Both the position numbers and the translations under genes were made by a program. Positions 1 to 12,589 of a DNA stretch of 64,000 nucleotides are shown piece by piece. The stretch is from Paraspadella gotoi (taxonomy: Eukaryota > Chaetognatha), in the NCBI GenBank assembly GCA_051294375.1, contig CM119270.1, forward strand, positions 9,301,530-9,365,529, in the 5' to 3' direction. How positions within the stretch are numbered: the stretch's first letter is position 1; each line of letters begins with the position of its first letter. The notes beneath the pieces were generated by a model that was not told where the DNA came from, ran no database searches, and saw only the letters and a list, made by a program, of their open reading frames with translations.

Positions 1-985
1 TTTCAACAGGACCAACTGATCGAAGTGAATCGCAACGGGATCCTTACCATCAACTCACAACCCAACGTCAACGCCGCCTCTTCCCAGGACAAGCTCGTCG
101 GATGGGGAGACAAGGGCGGCTACATCTTTCAAAAAGCTTACCTTGAATTCTTCATCTCTCAGACGAGACTGGGTGAGTTAATCAATTAATTTGATTAGCG
201 AATTGGGCTTGAAAGGGTTATTGCGACCTGTCCAAAAAAGCTGAGTTTTAGAAAAGAAATTTGAGTTGATTTTCTTCTCAAAAAAAGTGAAAAGGTAAAT
301 TTCTCATTCTCATTTCAAATTTCTCACTTCTCATTGACGCCTCAGACGCCCTCCTCTCCACCCTCGCCTCTTACCCCTCGGTTAACTACCACATCCTCAA
401 CCACGACGGATCCACCGACCTCACCAACTGCGACCGCATGGAACCGGTCGCAGTGACTTGGGGCGTCTTCCCCGGAAGGGAGATCGTCCAGCCTACCGTC
501 GTCGATCCAGTGTCGTTCAGGTCAATCTATCTGTTGTGGTATCTATAAATTTTTACTTAATCTTTAGTCGGGCATTGCATAAAATCACCCCGACTTTAAG
601 CATGACACCTTCAGTCGTGACCCGGTGGCTCATTGAGTAAAGCCCTCAGCTCATGACCACTAATTAATCATTCTATTAACCTTTCAGTCAATCCATCAAT
701 AAAATTACAAATTAATTAATCAATAAATCAATGAGGAATTGAACGATGAGAAAAAATTGATGACAATGACAGCAGAGTAAACAATATTTAATGTCAATTT
801 CCTCCGACAGAGTTTGGAAGGACGAAGCCTTCGCGTTGTGGCTGGAGAAGTGGGAGCGTCTCTACGACGACGCGACTTCGCGCAGCGTGGTACGCGGTAT
901 ACACGACGCTTACCTCCTCGTCAACCTCGTAGACAACGACTTCCCTGGACAGAGCTGCCTCTGGGATTTGCTGCGGAAGGTTTAA
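1..985 (+). CDS. MTHFR: Methylenetetrahydrofolate reductase, last three exons (partial)
   Basis: Three exons, 1-172, 346-520 and 811-985, join in phase (1-1-stop) with GT donors at 173 and 521 and AG acceptors at 345 and 810. They encode 173 residues of the regulatory C-terminal domain. Seen in translation: [65 protein letters not shown] and [10 protein letters not shown], all strongly conserved in animal MTHFR. The enzyme reduces 5,10-methylene-THF to 5-methyl-THF with NAD(P)H and FAD. This C-terminal half is the part that binds the inhibitor S-adenosylmethionine in eukaryotes; the catalytic barrel lies upstream of the window. The protein stops soon after the LWDLLRKV segment, a little shorter than the vertebrate enzyme. 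Identity is very secure; only the 5' part is missing. Confidence 0.95.
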
Positions 986-2952
986 GAAGTCATTGATGGA
1001 GTTGATGGAGAGACGAGGTGCTTGGGTGGTTGAGGGATGTTTCACGTGATCGGCGCGAAAGTCACGTCACTGGTCAATCAATCGCGCGACGGTGGTAACG
1101 TAGTTAGATCCGAAATTAAAAACTCCGAGTCACGTTTCGAAAGTTTTTAATTGTTACAACGACATCCATTAAAAGTTGAATCGAATTCCAACAATAATAT
1201 TATTAGTATTTCAACTTTTTTAGCTTAATGAGAAAATCTATTGTTCGGAGGGGAGAGGATGGAAGGGCGGGGGCTGAGACGCTTCTCTTTCTTGAAGCCT
1301 GTTCGCTAGTGCACGAACATAATTTTTAGTTCCAGCTTGACCGTGTGTTGATTTTGAATAACTGTTGTCTTTCTTGTTGCCGAATTATTTTTTAGTCGAA
1401 CTTTTTTGTCGTTCATTCTCTTCGTTTTGATATTGAACATCGAATTTCATTTGATTTTTTTTTCGTTTTAAATTTTGGTAGATTTGATCGTTAAATCGTT
1501 TGATCGTTAAAATTTTTAACTTATATTGCAAATGGTAATTGAGTTTCGATGTCTAGTTTGAACGGAGAATGAACCTCTATTCCATGTCATTTTATCTCGT
1601 GTTCCTTTTGTTAATGAAAATTCAATGCAAAAAGTTCCGTAAAATTTTAATTTAAGCACCCCTGAGTTAAGAGGAGTTTTCAGATATTGTATTGTGTACT
1701 ATGTAGTTAGATAGTAGGCAGCGACGATGTGGGTGTGAGAGAGAGTGTGTGTGTGAGTGAGTGAGTGAGATAGTGTGAGAGAGAGAGAGAGAGCGTTTTT
1801 GTTTTCATCTAAATTTTTTCTATGCTTATTTTTCATCCATTACTTCCTCACATCATTTTCCTCTTCCTTCTCTTCACACTCATTATACAATCAATGTAAC
1901 CATTACAAACGTCTCACGTGGAGAGATCTCCAAAGATCGCAAAAAGTCACAACAATAAGAAACGGATCCCCTCGTTTCCCTTTTTTTTATTTTCTGAATT
2001 CATAAGACTTATGAGCTTTTCGTTTCATTTCCCTCCTCGCTGCGATAAGGTGAGACTATTTTAACACTTTATTTATTTATCTTAGATTTGTAAGGTAACA
2101 TGTAACATATAAAAAGCTTATTCACATTTAAAATTTTGTATAAAAAACTTTGACGGATGACAAAATTGTATTTATTGAATACTTTTGTTTGTAACTTACA
2201 TACTTTTCATAGTTCAAATCTGTTTCTCTCTAAGGAATATGTACATATCTTGTTTTCCTTTTTATTTTTTTTTCACGCCTACGACTTCACGTCTCGAGGC
2301 TTACGACCTACACCCACCAGGGCCACCACTACAAAAGTTCTTTCTTTTACAATCTTTCTCACAGTTAAATTATTTTCTTTCTTTCCCTAATCCTTTTGTC
2401 CATTTTTTTCTCTTTCATTCATTTAATTTTACTTTTTCTTACGCTCACTTTCTCGTTCCTCCCTTTTTCACTATGTTTTCAAATTAATCCTATTTCATTC
2501 TTCTCGACGCATTTACGTAAAAATTTTCATTCGGTTCATCGACCCATCTTGACACCCTTTTGATATGGTAAAAGTAAAATTTGCTTTTCATTTTATTATT
2601 TATTTACTTTTTTAATAGAAAAAGATCCAGAGGAATACGGGTCAAGCTCACCGTGACACGTAACTATTCGATCTTTCGAGATAAATGGTTCACTTTCGTT
2701 CAAGGCCGATTCAAGGCTCTCAGTTATTATCTGCGAAATACGACATCAAGTTGTTAAAACGTATTTTTTGTTTTTTCATTTATATAAATTCGTAATTTAA
2801 TAAAAATAAATAAGGAAATAAACAAGGCCGAAGGGGAATCATAATTTTTTTTTTTAATTTGGAGGTAAAGGGAAAAATACGTATGATACATGGAATTAAT
2901 CGTGAAATTACATTTATCAAAGTTCTCTCGATTTCAGGAAGACTTAGACAAA
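986..2952. other. Intergenic region MTHFR-EEF2KMT
   Basis: AT-rich DNA with no convincing coding exon. It carries a GT/GA-rich simple repeat at about 1730-1795. Just before the EEF2KMT start codon, TTTCAG at about 2933-2938 could be the acceptor of a 5' UTR intron. No canonical AATAAA is obvious shortly after the MTHFR stop; an ATTAAA near 1111 is the nearest candidate. Confidence 0.5.
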
Positions 2953-5000
2953 ATGTTTGCTGGGACACAAATCGATTTGGAAGAATCAAATCTCATTTTT
3001 GACTTGAAAAAGAAATTTTTCAATCGGATTAGCATCAGGTAATATTATATTCTCGGTTTAAGTAACGTTAATACATGTATATATTTTTGCGAATGGAAGA
3101 CCATGCGCTTCATTGCTTTTCTTAGATAATCAACTTTTATGTAACTTTTTTGAGATTTTTTTTTTTGAGGGGGGAAACGTCGAATTTACCAATGTATTGG
3201 TACTTATATAATGTTCTCCGGGAGAAACGGACTTTTCTCATCCGTTTAGTAAATTAAAATAAAATAGGATTGACGTGCTTTCCGCCCCTTTTGCAACAAA
3301 GAAATCAAGAAGTACAACAGAAACCCGATTTGGTTTCTAATTCTCGAATTGCAGACAAATCGAATCCACGAGTCGAAGGAAAATCATCGCGGGAATTAAC
3401 TCCACCACTGTGGGAATTAACTCCACCACTGTGGGCTCTTCTCTAACAGAGCGATACGCAAAGGGCCCGTCGGAATCTTCTTCGAATTCGAACGATTTCA
3501 TCTCAAGAATTTTGTCGGCAACAATTTGCCATCCGATTAATATTAAGTATCCGGTCGAAAGGCAAGCTTTGATTGATGTATTCATCGATTTGTTAATGGA
3601 ATTTAATTTTTAGAAAATAATTTTCAAGTTTGTCTGATTAATTTATCGATTGACTGGCTCTCTAATTGATTGATTAATTGATTGATGAATGGATTGATTG
3701 ATTGAAGTTATTAAACATATATCAATCTTCTGCAACTAACCTCGCAGAGATTACCAGCGCCAATTTGTAGACTTATTGCGAAATCTGGCCCCTAACAACT
3801 CTCGCCTCGGGAATTTGTCAACATGTTTGGCGAATGTCGTGGGTGTCCCGGACCACGCCTGCGACGAGATCGACTCCTCCGCCGAATCCCGCGGCTCCAA
3901 CCACTCATTCAAGACCTACTTTTTAGGCGCTGGAGAAAGGAGCGTCACGATGCTGGAGTCGAGGGATTACGTCGACGAAGAGTTCCTCACCACCGGTTGA
4001 CCAACTTTGTATTGAGTCGATAGATGAATACATTTTAAATTAATTCTACTGAATAGTAAAAAAAAAAGATTTAAAATCGTTCAGAATTAATTAAGTCATA
4101 AAATAAAACAATTATTACTTTTTGAAAATATCGTAAACACTATATTTAAATATTCCCTCAACGACCTCCATTTCTCCTAAGGACTGGCCACCACGTCTGC
4201 GTCGACGATCCTTTCCGACTGGCTTCTCCATCACTCCAGCATTCTCAACGAACGCCGGGTGCTGGAGTTGGGGTCGGGCTGCGGATTCGTCGGAATCTCC
4301 GTCGTCACAGAATGTCGCCCTCGGAGTTACGTCTTCACTGATTATCACCAAAAGGTTGTTTCATATTGATACCTGTTCGTTGTCGTTATCTCAAAGATTA
4401 TTATTGTTTAAATAATAGCTTTAACTCTATTATATGCTTATTGCAAACCTTCGTCCCTAACTTTAATCCTTAACCCTAATCACTAACCCAATCCATAACT
4501 TTACTCCTTCACCTAATCCTCAACCTAATCCATAACTTTAATCCTTAACCTAATCCTAAACCTAATCCATTACTTTAATCCTTAACCTAATCCTCAACCT
4601 AATCCATAACTTTAATCCTTAACCTAATCCTAAACCTAATCCATAACTTTAATCCTTAACCTAATCCTCAACCTAATCCATAACTTTAATCCTTAACCTA
4701 ATCCTCAACCTAATCCATAACTTTAATCATTCTCCTAATCCTCAACCTAATCCATAACTTTAATTCTCAACCAAATCCTCAACCATAACTTCTAACCTAA
4801 TTTTAAACCTTTAAAATTAACTTGATTAAAGATGAAATTGAACGCTTTGAGAAAATAAGACCATTCTTCTTATCCGACCGATGTTTTTTTTAGGTTCTTT
4901 CCCGCTGCAGAGAAAATTTCCTTATTAATCAAAAATCTTCTTGTGAAACGAAAGTGGAATTTCGAAAACTTGATTGGAAGAAAATGAAGAAAGAGGAGTG

Positions 5001-5040
<40 letters not shown>

Positions 5041-7486
5041 CTGTCGTTTTGTTTTTTTTCGAGATCAACAGATGTCGCTACCTTAGACCTGAGGATAATT
5101 CTGCAAAAAGAATATCGATAGACAAAAGAATAAAGAGAGCCATATCTCTTTGATTATTAATTTTATTATTTATATTATCAATGAGAGTAAAAGCAGTAAT
5201 AATAAAAATGTTTGCCTCTCCCGAAAATGAGTATCACTTTTTGCCTATATTCCCATATTTTTTTTTTCGCTTTTGCTCTGTCGGTCAAACGAAATTTTAT
5301 CTTCTTGAGAAATTTATTTAAGTTTAGAAATTTGATTCAAGTGATTTGGTTTTTCTTCATGTTAGCTTCGCCGGTCGACCTGATTCTTGGCGCTGACATC
5401 GTTTACGACCCCCTCCTCGTTCCGGATCTCGTTTCTGTCCTCAAACATTTTCTCATTCGACGCCGACAAAACGAAAACAAAAAGGCAAAGGGATTTTTAA
5501 CCGATCGATATACTTTATTGACCCGGTCCGAACGAGAAAAAAAAACTCACTCTATTTACATTCAGGATACTAAGTTGGAGTGCAGACATAGAAATAAAAA
5601 AGTAGACTGCAATGGCGATAATGACGGAGATGTTGACTGCAATGAAGACCACGAGGTCGACCCTCTCGCCGTCTTTGTCTCCGCGATTCGAGATTCAACC
5701 ACGCTCGATTTCTTCATACTTTGTCTCAAAAATTTTGGGTGAGAAATGGTATAAAAAATTTATTATAAAATTGGTACTGACTTTGGATAGGCTATCGTCT
5801 GTAAAGGCCTTTATCCCTCTTACAATATATAAACATAGCAGGGCAGTTTAGTTTTTTTACTATCAATAAAGTTGTAGGTACTCTGGGAGTGAATAAACGA
5901 GACTGTGAGAGACTAGATTGAAAGCTTGCAGGGACCTACTATGTCATTATCTTGTAAGAGTGATGGAGGCCTTAAACCACCAGAGCCTGTCCAAAGTCAG
6001 GGTAAGATTGCTTATTTATTAAATGAATGGATAATTTTTATATTGGTTGTACCAATTCATAAAATTCAGCTCCTTGTATTTTGATTATGGGTGGAGTACA
6101 ATATAGTATTCCCTGATCTAATACTTAAGAGGTGGTCTTTTCATACAAAACATTCTTTGAAACATACCACTTCATTGATAGGGAAGCCAGGTACTCTGGG
6201 AGTGAATAAACGAGACTGTGAGAGAGTCTTGATTGAAAGCTTGCAGGGACCTGCTAGGTCATTATCTGGTAAGAGTGATGGAGGCCTTAAACCACCAAAG
6301 CCTGTCCAAAGTCAGGGGCAAGATAGCTTATTTATTAAATGAATGGATAATTTTTATATTGGTTGTACCAATTTCATAATGTTTCAAAAAAGGTTTCAAT
6401 TATATAAAAGGAACACTCCCTCATGTTTAATTTTAATTCTCTTCATATGAAAGTAAGACTTTTTAAGCCTTTTAAAGTTGCACGTTATTATTTTTTACTT
6501 TAGAGAAGATATAACCACAACGAAACGAAAGGATCATAATGTCTAATATTTTTTACTTTTACTTTTTTAGTCTGGATATGCTCAATGTTCATATTGTTTT
6601 TATATATTAAATACGTTTGAATCATAAAATGAAAAGCTACGTTTTTATCTACATTACTGATCATTTTCGTTTTAGAAAATCATTTGACAAAAAAGTAAAA
6701 ATTTACCTTTCAAATATATTTACCCCTTTACTGAAAAAATAATAATCAACAAAATCCTGTTTTATATTGTAAACTGTAAAGATAAAAAACCGCAAAATGT
6801 AAATTTGTTAAAATTTTCAATCATCGTATCATTTTACCCAATTTTAACAGAGGCCCTCTATTTCTTATATTTTTATATCCGTAATACCACGAGTTCGAGA
6901 GATAAAAAATAACTTTTTATTTTTAAAAATTTGAAGACTTTCGGTGGAGGACTTCGAGGACGATCAGAGCGACGACTGGGAATTCCCGGATCGCGACTTT
7001 TTCAACTTCTCCGATCGAGACGCGGAATTTAAGACGCTCTTTATTCGAGACGCTTCATCGGACGAAGAGATGGAGATGCTGGAAGTGCAAGACATGCTGG
7101 AGAGTGGCGTCGCAGAGGAAGTGGAGAAAAGCTGCGATGGGTTTTATGATGAGGAGGAAGAATCGCTGGCGCCCGTTGCTTTAACAGAGAAAGATGCAAT
7201 TGTCGGAGTCGCCGGAATCGAATCGGACGGAAATTCAAAATTAGGCGATGTTTCAGTTAATGAAGAAGATACAAAGTCGACATCTTTTAGTTTATCTGAT
7301 AAAGATGAGGAATTATCAAATATTTGTAATTCTTCGACTGCTACAAAAAATGATTTGTCCTTTGAGAAAGAGATTATATATTATTCACAAACGCTGACGA
7401 CGGGAGATCACGAATATATGATTGCGTGCAATTCCCTGAGCGTGAATCTTGTCAATGTGGCTACTAAACAAGAAAAGGAATTGTAG
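2953..7486 (+). CDS. EEF2KMT: eEF2 lysine N-methyltransferase (FAM86 family), seven exons
   Basis: Exons 2953-3038, 3355-3591, 3748-3995, 4182-4354, 4894-5002, 5366-5738 and 6937-7486 join with consistent phases into 591 residues. The family trimethylates a lysine of elongation factor 2 in the cytosol. Seen: TTGLATTSASTILSDW, the SAM-binding motif VLELGSGCG (217-225), CRPRSYVFTDYHQKV, LDWKK and LILGADIVYDP (290-300), matching FAM86 segments TTGLVTWDAALYLAEW, VLELGSGAG, CRPRAYIFSDCHSRV and IAADVLYCP. VFVSAIRDSTTLDFF corresponds to the late strand VYVAFTVRNPETCQLF. Odd features: a charged, low-complexity insertion at about 316-383, and a last exon that replaces the usual short C-terminus with an acidic tail of about 180 residues. 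Human EEF2KMT is about 330 residues. The start ATG is the first in-frame ATG after a possible UTR acceptor and fits the family N-terminus. Intron 6 holds R1 repeat copies. Confidence 0.88.
4440..4800. repeat. Minisatellite of ~37 bp units in EEF2KMT intron 4
   Basis: About nine imperfect copies of a unit read as CCTAATCCTCAACCTAATCC followed by ATAACTTTAATCCTTAA. It is rich in CCTAA words, which resemble the complement of the arthropod telomere repeat TTAGG. The unit is long and interspersed with other sequence, so this is a minisatellite, not a telomere. Confidence 0.8.
5874..6380 (+). repeat. Dispersed repeat R1, about 1.6 tandem copies
   Basis: Two copies of a ~320 bp repeat found elsewhere at 10538, 19172-20325 and 57535. 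Shared landmarks are TACTCTGGGAGTGAATAAAC, GGAGGCCTTAAACCACCA, CCTGTCCAAAGTCAGGG and the unit-ending palindrome ATTGGTTGTACCAAT. It sits in intron 6 of EEF2KMT. The first copy is 5'-truncated and the second nearly full length. Confidence 0.85.
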
Positions 7487-8228
7487 CAAATATTTCATAC
7501 TAAATTTGCTGACTGGCTTTACACTTTTTGACAGTGAAGTAAATGCTTTGGCTTCTATCATTCTCAATGCTCATTTTTTTGGGCATAAATAACTTTCTCG
7601 CTTTTGAGTATGCAGTAGTTTACACTTTAACGATTTTATTGTTGACGAGGTCTTTACTTACGAACTAACGATTTACGTTTTAACATTTAAAAGTTTGCTT
7701 TTTTATTGAAATATAATTTTTTAACATTATTTTTTCATGGTTGTCTTTATCAAAAGTTTATTTAGGTATATTTAGTATCATAGGAGACAATTTACTTAAT
7801 GAACTTAATGGAATCGTGTGTGAAAAAAATATTAATTTCACAAAAGACGTAATATAAAATGTTATAAAAATTGTCCAGTGGTTTTGAATGGCGAACGAAT
7901 GAAAAATGGGCTCGAAAGGAAGAGAGGGGAAAACGGAATTGTGAGAGAGCGTGAAAAAAAGTGAAAAAAGAAAAGGAATTGGCTCAGAAAGGGGAGGGGG
8001 AAAGCAAAAAGAAGACAAGAAAAAAACGTGGAGGCATTGAAGGATAAAAAGGACGACGACGACGACGACGACGACGAAGACGACGACAGACGAAGTATAA
8101 AGTCAACGAAAAAAACACCCCCCCCCCATTCCCGATCGAAAACTTAAAAAAGCAAAGACGAGGAGTTGGGTGCCGCAGCGAGGACGACGACAAGGACAAC
8201 GACGACAAGGAACAAGTTTTAGCAAATT
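7487..8228. other. Intergenic region with GAC-triplet run
   Basis: No supported gene. A (GAC)n run at about 8053-8090 is followed by a C8 homopolymer at about 8118. The purine-rich stretch 7900-8220 ends at an ATG with a possible two-exon micro-ORF. Confidence 0.5.
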
Positions 8229-8383
8229 ATGTCGGATCTGCCCACGATCATTAGCGGTAATTTATTAATTTATTAATTAATTTAATTAATTCCCTAATTA
8301 ATTAATTAAAATGTTTGTTTTTAGATCTTTTCATCACTGATCACGACAAAAGCAACGATGACGATGATGGCGACGACGATTGA
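8229..8383 (+). CDS. Possible two-exon micro-ORF (28 residues), uncertain
   Basis: ATG at 8229 reads MSDLPTIIS up to a GT donor at 8257. An AG acceptor at 8323-8324 continues in phase as DLFITDHDKSNDDDDGDDD and stops at 8381-8383. The intron would be 68 nt. Phase consistency is the only support; the product is not recognised and is largely Asp-rich. It could equally be 5' UTR of a longer transcript or chance. Confidence 0.2.
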
Positions 8384-8529
8384 TTTATTGAATAATATAT
8401 TGATTGATTAATTGACTGATTAATTAATTATAAATTAATTAAATGATTAATTGATTAATTAACTGATTAATTATTTTATTAATTAATACTTCTTGCATCT
8501 ATATATAAAAAGAAAACAAAGCATAATCA

Positions 8530-9180
8530 ATGAGTGAAACAGTTTTTTTGTTTTTTTTCATTTAAACTTTAAACTCATTTCCACTCAAACGATTCCATCG
8601 AAAACTAATTTCCAGCCTCATCACACACTTTACTACCCACATAAAAAAAATAGTGAAATATGTTTTTTTGTTTTTTCCATTTAAACTCATTTCCACTCGT
8701 ACGATTCCATCGAAACTTCATATCCAGCTTAATCACATACTTCCCTTCCCACACAAAATTTCATTCACATCCATCTATCCAATCACGAGCAATTGGAGTT
8801 TTTTGCTAAGGTGGGATGGACGGACAGACAGACAGACGGACAGACGGACATCGTTTTTTCTGCATAATTTATCATAATTCGATGTTCTTATATTATTGAA
8901 TGCCCGACAAGATTGAGGAGGACCGACGGACCGACAAAGTGAATTATGGATGGATGGATGGACAGATGGATGGACAAAATTTTTTTTGGCATAATTTATC
9001 GTTGTAACATCTATTAAAAACTTTCGTTTTTTTCGAAATCGCTAACATTATAAACAACGAAAAGAGAGAAAATACACAATGCATAATTTATCAGATTTTG
9101 ATGTTCTGACATGATCTAAGTGAATGCCGGACAAGATTGGGGGGGTGGACCGACGGACTGACAAAGTGGATTATAGAGTC
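8530..9180. repeat. Two adjacent tandem duplications
   Basis: Two ~120 bp copies at about 8538-8765 share CATTTAAACT, TTCCACTC and ACGATTCCATCGAAA. Two ~220 bp copies at about 8812-9180 share GCATAATTTATC, GATGTTCT and GACAAGATTG followed by GGACCGACGGAC. GACA- and GGAT-type simple repeats lie between them. No coding content is visible. Confidence 0.7.
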
Positions 9181-9465
9181 GGAATCAGCTTTAAGCAGAT
9201 CTGACTAAAAACCGGTGAGAGGGAAAGTCTCGGGTCAGATTTCCATTCAATAAATGGAAGAATAGCGGAAAGAGATCCGAGTCACAAGGCTCCACGATTT
9301 AATGCTTTAGATATTTAAATATGAAATTTCGTTGCACCCGTTATGAAATTACTACTAGTAGTACAACCAATATAGGAAATAAATTCATTGAAATTAATTC
9401 AATTTAATGTAATTTAATTTAATTCATTATTCAATATAATCCTTTCGTTTGTTGTGTTTTTGATT

Positions 9466-9539
9466 AGCAAAGAGATTTGTTTTTGGGCAAACAACATTAA
9501 ATAAAATCGTTGTTTGCCAAAAAAACAAATTTCTTTGCT
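9466..9539. repeat. Near-perfect inverted repeat (hairpin, ~30 bp arms)
   Basis: AGCAAAGAGATTTGTTTTTG at 9466 and the mirror-image CAAAAAAACAAATTTCTTTG ending at 9538 flank a short AT-rich loop near 9496-9508, with GCAAACAAC/GTTGTTTGC as the inner arms. A foldback element or small MITE is the likeliest reading. No target duplication could be assigned. Confidence 0.75.
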
Positions 9540-10182
9540 AGTTTTATTCATTAAATAAGGGGTAAAATTTTACATTCATTCATGATATTTCTACTCATTC
9601 CATAATATTCGAAAGTGTCAAAAAAAACCTCCTACTCATCTTTGAAAGGGTCTATTGTAAGGTATACTTTATAAACTAAGTGTTTAAATAAGCTAAACAT
9701 GAAGTAAAATGACTAATTAATTAATTGTTAAAACTGAGGCCGAGCTACCTCGACTCTCCGGTCATTCAACGGGCTTCAACGGGTTTCTTCCGTCGTGGCC
9801 GGAGACACGAGGAACACAACCAATTCAACCTTTCATCCCAATAACATCGTTTTGTCTCTATTTCCCTTTTTATATCATTGTATTGCCTCGCAATTTAAAC
9901 TCTTTTTTTTTTAATATATAATGCTAAGTTTAAATTATCGAAAGAAATAGTAGTTTTTCTTAAGGGGGAAAGTTTTAAGTCAGAACCTTATTCATGTTCA
10001 ATGTTCAGAGCAGGATCCTCTAGCGTGTGGCCCTTCCATTGAACTTCGGTTTGGCTGACCCATGCAATTTCGCCAAATATGGGAAACTCTGGAGCATAAT
10101 TTGTGACAGTGGGGTTTGCGTTCGCGCTAACCCCTTATTATTTTGAATAACTTCTCCTCTCTCTCTCTCTCCTCTCTCTCTC

Positions 10183-10229
<47 letters not shown>

Positions 10230-10537
10230 GTAGCCTCCCCTATTTAGTTCCTCTCTCTCTATCTTTATTTTCTTTTCTATCTCTCGTTTCGAGTCTCCCG
10301 CTTAACAAGTTAAAATCAGTCCAATCCAAAAATGCTAATTAACTTACTCCGTGAAGTCGTCAACGTCTCAAAAAGTATGAATGCAAGTCTTCGCCAAGTT
10401 ACGGATCTAATTGACACTAGAGAGATAAGCTGAGAAGTAAGTACACAGCTGCTGCAGTGAAATGAATCAAAACGTGAATGAAAAGAGGAGAATGGTGTCC
10501 ATACCAATTTAATAATTTTAATATTTTTTTATTATGG
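9540..10537. other. Intergenic, includes a CT microsatellite
   Basis: Two non-AT-rich islands, about 9735-9835 and 10005-10140, do not hold a supported exon and may be transposon relics. A (CT)n tract fills about 10154-10224. Nothing else recognised. Confidence 0.4.
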
Positions 10538-10842
10538 TGGTACCAATTTCATAACAGTCAGCACCTTGTATTGTGATGATAGTGCGGAGTAAAAAATAGT
10601 ATTCGCCGATCTAATACGTAAGCATGTGATCCTTTAATACAATTGAAACAATTCTTAAAAACATTATACCACTTTATTTATAGGTTAGCCGGGCAGACTG
10701 GGAGTGAAAAAACTAGAGTGTGAGAGAATCTTTATTGAAAGCTTGCTGGGACCTGCTCTGATATTATCCAAAGCATGTCTAAAATCAGGGGCAAAACACA
10801 TCATTTATTGATCATTATATTGATAGTACCAATTTCATACAC
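10538..10842 (+). repeat. Dispersed repeat R1, diverged copy
   Basis: Aligns by eye to the R1 unit: GGTACCAATTTCATAA at the start, then CTTGTATTGTGATGATAGTG, GATCTAATACGTAAG, CTGGGAGTGAAAAAAC, TTGAAAGCTTGCTGGGACCT and a closing GTACCAATTTCAT. Many substitutions and small deletions suggest it is older than the array at 19172-20325. Confidence 0.75.
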
Positions 10843-11094
10843 AACATTTTTATTATTATTTTTATTATTATTAATATTATTATTAATTTACTTATTTTCT
10901 TATTTTTAAAGAGATTTATCAAAAACGACGACATTTTGTCTATTGATATTAATTCTTCCATTATGCCAAATTCGATTGAAAAATTATTTTCCTGTTAGTT
11001 AGTTAGTTTGTTTAGTTAGTTAGTGGTTCAACCCAAGTTCAAGTCCGTCGGTCGTAATCATCGTTTCATCTTTCGGAAGATCGATACATGATCA

Positions 11095-11705
11095 CTTAAC
11101 CGAGCCAAAATTGAACACTTTTTATAACTTTTAGTTCTCTCAAAAAAATTTCTTTTTTCCTTCTATTACTAAATCGATTTTCAATGCAACTTTTGGAATT
11201 AGTTCATTGGGTTGTTGCACTGAAGCTTTTAAATATTTATTAATATATAAGAAATTACAAAAAAAAATTTTAGATTTTATTTTTTAAGAACTGATTCCTA
11301 TAGAGCTATAAAAGTTAAATGAAAGTTAGTACTATAGTACTACAATCTTTTAAAATTTTGATAATAAATTGGTTAAAGATAGAAAAAACCTTAAAAAATC
11401 ATCATCATAATCATCATTGGCGTAATTTTATAGTTTTTAAAATTTTTTATCAATAAAACAACAAAAATTTAAAAAGTTGTATTAATGAGCCTTATCTAAC
11501 TTTTAAGGCTCTACCAGAATCTATTAAAAAAAATTTGAAAAATTTAAAAAACTTTAAACTTTATATAGTAATAAAATAATCTTTAAATGCTTACGTGCGC
11601 TAATCAATAAGATAAATTTTAAAAATTATTTTTATTTTCATATTCTCTAACAGTCACTTAACCATTATTTATTTGAAAGAACTTCTAGTTTTCAACCTGT
11701 TCCGG
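11095..11705. repeat. Dispersed AT-rich repeat R2 (copy 1)
   Basis: Matches 55950-56440 in the same orientation. Shared landmarks are AAAATTGAACACTTTTT, ACTAAATCGATTTTCAATGC, AGTTCATTGGGTTGTT, ACTGAAGCTTTTAAATATTT and GTTTTCAACCTGTTCCGGC. This copy is about 610 bp and the other about 490 bp because of internal deletions. No ORF is visible; a non-autonomous transposon is likely. Confidence 0.8.
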
Positions 11706-12589
11706 CCTAATGATCACGCTTATTCACTTTTAATCTGTTATTCATTCGATTATTATCAATATTATATTCTAAGTCATATGACATTATATTATCATTTTTA
11801 ACTGCTATTTTTCTGATTTTTTATCAATATTTTTAAATGTACGTTATAAATTGTCATATCAATTTCGTAAAAATGTTATTCTATAATATTTGGCTTAAAC
11901 AATTATTTTCTCGGTTTATGTTTTAAATTAGTTGTCACATTCCAAATTTAGTTTCTTTCAAAATTGGGGCAGAATTTGAACATTTACTTCAATTATCGTA
12001 TTTTGAAGGTTCGTTAAGTTTTTAACTTCACTCAAATGAATCAGGCTTCAAACCTTTCACGCCTGGACAAAAGAGTTTTTTTTTTTTTTACTTTTTATTC
12101 CAAATATTAATGAAGAATAGTGGATGCAATATAAAAAGTTTTTTAAACAGCTCCTCTTCTAAGTTACTTCTAAGTTTTCGTCTCTCTCTTTATCTCATAC
12201 ATTTTGCCTCGGCTATCTCTTCAACTGAATTTTGACTCTACTTTTTTATACGATTTTTATAAATATGGTCGGAGTCAAGTTACGACTCATTAAAAAAAAA
12301 ACGTTCTTCCTGCTCGAAATCCCGTTTTACGGATTTAATATGTATATTTTTTGATAATCAAGTTTATAAAAACTACAAAATTCTTAATGAAGCGAATTCG
12401 CGAATTCGATTTCCGGAAAAATCAGAACCTCAGGGCTCATCTATCGAGATGCTTTATCGAGCGTTCGTGGTTGCGACCATCCTAGTAGCAGTTTTTAAAA
12501 AAAATTCTTGAAAATCATGTAAAAATTATGGGATCTGTGGAACGTCTTAAAAACTGACGGCTGTAGTGACGTCACTATTCGTTAGATAC

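Noticed and set aside
4440-4800. Interstitial telomere
   Set aside because: The unit is about 37 bp and mixed, not a pure pentamer or hexamer tract.
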